From: Bacillota bacterium
GTDB taxonomy: Bacteria; Bacillota; Clostridia; Christensenellales; Aristaeellaceae
DNA length: 9,731 bases
Assembly (NCBI GenBank): GCA_023415145.1
Contig: JAEZLW010000111.1
Span: 1-9,731 of the forward strand
Reading direction: 5' to 3'
Shown: positions 7,525-9,731 of the stretch, piece by piece
Layout: every line of letters begins with the position of its first letter
How positions within the stretch are numbered: the stretch's first letter is position 1
Position numbers and translations under genes: made by a program
Notes under the pieces: model-generated
The model's database searches: none
The model's input: the letters and a program-made list of their open reading frames with translations, nothing else
What the model was told of the DNA's origin: nothing

Positions 7525-7683
7525 TTAATCAATAGTATACCATATCGTTTTGACAAGTGCTTGATTGTGTCTGCCCTTTTTATTGATACGAGCATAGACC
7601 CAGGGGATTTCGATTTTTACTACTTCATCTGGCGAATCATAGCGGTTTCCGAACACCATCCACTGTAATGCCAATGCAATGTG
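7525..7683 (-). pseudogene. Possible 3' remnant of an unrecognised gene upstream of the AraC regulator
   Basis: On the minus strand the frame from 7683 to the TAA at 7527-7525 reads 52 residues with a protein-like composition: HIALALQWMVFGNRYD, then SPDEVVKIEIPWVYARINKK and GRHNQALVKTIWYTID. Charged and aromatic residues alternate as in a folded domain, and codon choice resembles the neighbours. A TAG at 7684-7686 closes the frame upstream. No ribosome-binding site precedes the only internal ATG (7659), which would give 44 residues. It ends 11 bases before the AraC regulator's start, which is the spacing expected of an upstream operon member. I do not recognise the family. The simplest reading is the surviving C-terminal end of a gene whose 5' part was lost on the tRNA side. 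A small intact gene or chance is possible. Confidence 0.5.
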
Positions 7684-7716
7684 CTAAAAGCTACGAGACC
7701 GTGCTGCATTAAGGCA

Positions 7717-7754
7717 CAAAAAACTGGACTCAACCTTTTCAGATTGAGTCCAGT
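7717..7754 (-). terminator. Intrinsic terminator of the tRNA-Val transcript
   Basis: Read on the minus strand: ACTGGACTCAA (7754-7744), a 10-base loop, TTGAGTCCAGT (7733-7723), a perfect 11-bp stem, then TTTTTTG. It lies 6 bases past the CCA end of the tRNA. Confidence 0.88.
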
Positions 7755-7760
7755 GGGGCT

Positions 7761-7836
7761 TGGTGGTCTGTACTGGACTCGAACCAGTGACCCCATCGAT
7801 GTGAACGATGTGCTCTACCAACTGAGCCAACAGACC
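7761..7836 (-). tRNA. tRNA-Val (anticodon CAC)
   Basis: A complete 76-base tRNA with encoded CCA. The acceptor stem GGTCTGT / ACAGACC is fully paired; the D-arm contains GCTCAGTTGGTAGAGC; the anticodon stem CATCG / CGATG closes the loop TTCACAT, with anticodon CAC at 7803-7801; the T-arm is ACTGG TTCGAGT CCAGT. It reads GUG valine codons. It is transcribed alone, with its own promoter and terminator. The match to a canonical cloverleaf is full, so this is almost certainly functional. Confidence 0.97.
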
Positions 7837-7956
7837 AAACACTATTGCCGTTTTTGTGCACTGACTCAAGTCACATGCTTGAATCACTATTCAACGGCGG
7901 GGATCCTGAACCGGATTTGAGGAGATTTTGTCTCGTCTTCACCGGCGACGCAATCC

Positions 7957-7985
7957 ATATTATCACAGCAGTCGATGCTTGTCAA
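7957..7985 (-). promoter_or_regulatory. Promoter of the tRNA-Val gene
   Basis: On the minus strand, a consensus -35 TTGACA (7985-7980), a 17-bp spacer and TAATAT (7962-7957) predict a start near 7950. This leaves a leader of about 115 bases before the tRNA. The leader contains a hairpin GATTCAAG / CTTGAGTC (7885-7878 with 7870-7863, one G-U pair), framed by GCCGTT / AACGGC. Confidence 0.8.
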
Positions 7986-8075
7986 TCCCAAAAAAAGCAT
8001 CTCAAAGGAAAAGAATCAGAATATTGACTTGCAGCATCAGACAGTGGGCATCATCGAAGTGATTCAGATATGCAG

Positions 8076-8115
8076 AAAAAAGCTGTGCTGCGCAGAAAGC
8101 CGAAGCTTGCTGTGC
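8076..8115 (-). terminator. Possible terminator of the radical SAM gene
   Basis: Minus strand, about 17 bases after the stop codon: an imperfect 11-bp stem GCACAGCAAGC / GCTTTCTGCGC (9 of 11 paired) closed by a stable TTCG loop (8115-8090). A T6 run (8081-8076) follows only after an 8-base gap, which weakens the call. Confidence 0.42.
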
Positions 8116-8132
8116 TCCGCCTTGCTGGATAC

Positions 8133-9257
8133 TTAGAATACCATCTGACCCGGTTTGTAGCCGTCAGGCAGCTCCTCTTCATATAAAAAAGCAAATTTGT
8201 CATCACGCAGGATTGGCAGAAATGCTGCATATGGTATTTTTCCAAACTCACAGGCGTAATTGCTGGCACCAAACCATCCACCCTCCTTGCCGCGCAAATT
8301 CAAACCTCTTGTAAATTTTGTATAATTCGAGCAATCGTGAACGGCAAGAACCCAGTTTTCTTCATCGGCAATTTTCATGAGTTTCAGCGTCAGCTCTCTG
8401 CTCCAAATCGGAGAAATGTATCCATGCCTGGAAATATACATGTTTTCACCGAAATAATTATCGATGTTGTTTGCATTCAGATGCAATTCCGCACAATTGA
8501 TAAAATCTAGTTTTGTTTCAAGGATCGCCTGCTTTTTCCCCAAAAACGCTTTGAAGAATTCTGGCGTCATTGGCGTTTCGATACCTGCATACTTTATATA
8601 TTTCTTTGCAACTTTAATATTTTCAATCACTTTGTCTGAGCAATGAGAGGCACCCAGGTTGAAACGTATCTCGTCAAGACCGGCTTCGCCTAATGCCCTC
8701 AACGTCTCTTCTGTGGCCAAAGTGCCATTTGTGTATAGATGCTGATGTATCTGTGCAGCATGAAATTTCTTTATGATTGGATAGTATTTTTCGATTTCTA
8801 TAAATGGTTCCAGATATACATAGGAAATACCGGTAGGTTTACGTTGGATGGAAAGCAGCAGATCAATATCCTTCTCATAGAATTTTGTACCTCCGATTTC
8901 CAGCATACCTTCGCCAATAGGAGGAATACAATCCAGTTCTCCATAATTGTAACAGAATTTGCACTCCAGGTTGCATTTATTTGTTTTCCTGATTGCACTC
9001 AAGCCGGTTCCAAGCAAACAGGAACGGCAGCCTTTTGGAAACTTGTCTTCGTTTCCAACAAAGTATGTCCTGTTCTCCAAAGTCTTCAAATGATTGATTT
9101 TTGACATAAGCATATCATTTCTTTCATCGATTGCCGCCTCGATTTGTGCAAAGGTAGCATAAACGATTTCTTGCTGATAGGTCATGAGTTCCTCATCTTC
9201 CGGCAATGATGAAAAAAACTCAAACCATGTCAGAGCATCTTTTTTAGAAATTCTCAT
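8133..9257 (-). CDS. Radical SAM protein of unknown substrate, 374 aa
   Basis: This is a radical S-adenosylmethionine enzyme. The [4Fe-4S] cluster motif is CNLECKFC (C95, C99, C102), spaced CxxxCxxC and followed by YNYG. Other family features are YTNGT (175-179), the strand IRFNLGA (197-203), and FINCAELHLN near 252-261. Where many relatives have a GGEP-type SAM-binding motif, this protein has VYLEPFIE (147-154). Further cysteines stand at C77 and C80 (GCRSC) and C309 (HDCSN) and C336 (YACEFGKIPY). These may be structural or bind more metal, but no classic SPASM or twitch layout is clear. The N-terminal 75 residues are helical and charged.

Start: ATG 9257, 7 bases after GGAGG. A longer in-frame start at 9311 lacks a good ribosome-binding site. 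The gene stands alone between the tRNA and the probable 6S RNA, with no partner or peptide precursor seen, so substrate and pathway cannot be inferred. Confidence 0.92.
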   Translation of the reverse strand: MRISKKDALTWFEFFSSLPEDEELMTYQQEIVYATFAQIEAAIDERNDMLMSKINHLKTLENRTYFVGNEDKFPKGCRSCLLGTGLSAIRKTNKCNLECKFCYNYGELDCIPPIGEGMLEIGGTKFYEKDIDLLLSIQRKPTGISYVYLEPFIEIEKYYPIIKKFHAAQIHQHLYTNGTLATEETLRALGEAGLDEIRFNLGASHCSDKVIENIKVAKKYIKYAGIETPMTPEFFKAFLGKKQAILETKLDFINCAELHLNANNIDNYFGENMYISRHGYISPIWSRELTLKLMKIADEENWVLAVHDCSNYTKFTRGLNLRGKEGGWFGASNYACEFGKIPYAAFLPILRDDKFAFLYEEELPDGYKPGQMVF

Positions 9258-9328
9258 AGCATGTCCTCCCGGCAATCGTCTAAACAAGTATCTGGAAATA
9301 CGCATGCGCATTCTTCAAACACCCGAGG

Positions 9329-9357
9329 ATTATAGCATGAAATCTATGCAACAGCAA
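9329..9357 (-). promoter_or_regulatory. Promoter of the radical SAM gene
   Basis: On the minus strand, TTGCTG (9357-9352), a 17-bp spacer and a perfect TATAAT (9334-9329) preceded by TGC (extended -10). Transcription should start near 9322, giving a leader of about 65 bases before the ATG at 9257. Confidence 0.68.
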
Positions 9358-9474
9358 TCATTACCGCATCATGCAGTGCTTTGAAATCTGAAGCTATCCA
9401 GTGCAGCGCCATGCGGGAGATGCTGAAACACAGTGCTTCCTGGGAAATAATTCACTCTACCAGCCATATCCAAC

Positions 9475-9501
9475 AAAAAACCGCCTTTTGTTCAAAGGCG
9501 G
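9475..9501 (-). terminator. Intrinsic terminator of the 6S-like RNA gene
   Basis: On the minus strand: CCGCCTTT (9501-9494), loop GAACA, AAAGGCGG (9488-9481), then TTTTTT (9480-9475). The perfect 8-bp stem with a U-tract belongs to a minus-strand transcript that comes from the window's right edge. It separates that transcript from the radical SAM promoter. Confidence 0.87.
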
Positions 9502-9502
9502 G

Positions 9503-9731
9503 GTGTATGGCTGTCCTGAGGGGTAACCCCCGGGGCTATACTTTGCAGTGCCCCAAAGTGCCGCTGCGCCGAGTTTTCTCACCCGCTTCTAAAGCAGGGT
9601 TGGTGCCCTATCTTGCATTTCTGCCGTCCCCTGGCGTTTGCTAAAAACGGGGGCATGACATCCATGCACGAACCCGGGCTCCGAATGTGGAGATGTGGGT
9701 AAAACCAAAGCGCTGGCGCACACTTCAGGAG
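9503..9731 (-). ncRNA. ssrS: Probable 6S RNA, 5' end outside the window
   Basis: 6S RNA binds housekeeping RNA polymerase by mimicking an open promoter and tunes transcription on entry to stationary phase. The minus strand here holds a non-coding, highly structured transcript ending at a U-tract terminator. TCCTGA (9730-9725) pairs with TCAGGA (9519-9514) as the closing stem. GCGCC (9719-9715) pairs with GGCGC (9570-9566). GGGTTCGTGC (9675-9666) pairs with GCACCAACCC (9606-9597) in the apical arm. Between them, CCTGCTTTAGAAGCGGG (9598-9582) can form a 7-bp hairpin in the 3' side of the central bubble, a known feature of 6S in Bacillota. The start CTCCTGAAGTGTGCGCCAGC also resembles the E. coli 6S 5' region (CTCTGAGATGTTCGCAAGC). 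I see no RNase P, tmRNA or SRP consensus. The long irregular hairpin fits 6S best, but the 5' strand is incomplete. Confidence 0.75.

Noticed and set aside
7880..7950. A second, degenerate tRNA in the leader (GGTTCAGGATCC looks like a T-loop)
   Set aside because: No matching acceptor, D or anticodon stems could be built around it.
9258..9311. Longer N-terminus of the radical SAM protein from ATG 9311
   Set aside because: The start at 9257 has GGAGG at ideal distance; the 9311 start has only a weak, too-close GAAGA and lies about 11 bases from the predicted transcription start.
9381..9644. Plus-strand open frame of 87 codons
   Set aside because: It runs antisense through the terminator and the probable 6S RNA, has no ribosome-binding site, and has no protein-like pattern.
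8133..9731. A peptide natural-product (RiPP) cluster around the radical SAM enzyme
   Set aside because: No short precursor-like ORF with a ribosome-binding site, no peptidase and no transporter lies beside it in the window.

Overview
The window looks like chromosomal DNA of a Gram-positive anaerobe of the Clostridia (Bacillota). The signs are GGAGG-type ribosome binding sites, an FtsX/MacB-type ABC transporter followed by an ECF sigma factor, a multi-SH3-like exported protein, a BspA-type leucine-rich-repeat relic, and a probable 6S RNA with a U-tract terminator. A finer placement (a gut lineage such as Oscillospirales or Christensenellales) is only an impression from protein style. No taxonomic marker is complete enough here to settle it.

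Region 1 (1-3643, + strand) is one tight operon. It holds the 3' part of an ABC ATPase, an overlapping 895-residue FtsX-type permease and, 21 bp later, an ECF sigma factor. The ATPase and permease should form an exporter or extractor of the MacB/BceAB superfamily. The sigma factor has no anti-sigma gene next to it.

Region 2 (about 3644-6114) is a zone of gene decay. A secreted SH3-like-domain protein on the minus strand is broken by two frameshifts and a stop codon. It keeps a good promoter-like sequence and a signal peptide. Next come a previously unlisted 56-residue membrane ORF (-), a relic of a BspA-like leucine-rich-repeat protein (+), and a perfect 14-bp inverted repeat with no U-tract.

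Region 3 (6115-7683, - strand) is an AraC-family regulator with a C-terminal GyrI-like ligand domain, followed by a PNPOx-like (flavin-binding split-barrel) protein 16 bp downstream. Just upstream of the regulator lies a short coding stretch that may be the 3' end of a lost gene.

Region 4 (7717-7985, - strand) is a complete tRNA-Val(CAC) gene with its own consensus promoter, structured leader and terminator.

Region 5 (8133-9357, - strand) is a single-gene unit for a radical SAM enzyme of unknown substrate with its own promoter. Region 6 (9475-9731, - strand) is the 3' part of a probable 6S RNA gene with its terminator; its 5' end lies outside the window.

I found no CRISPR array, transposase, integrase or clear new multi-gene system. 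The most open questions are the function of the radical SAM enzyme and the history of the decayed segment between the ABC operon and the tRNA.
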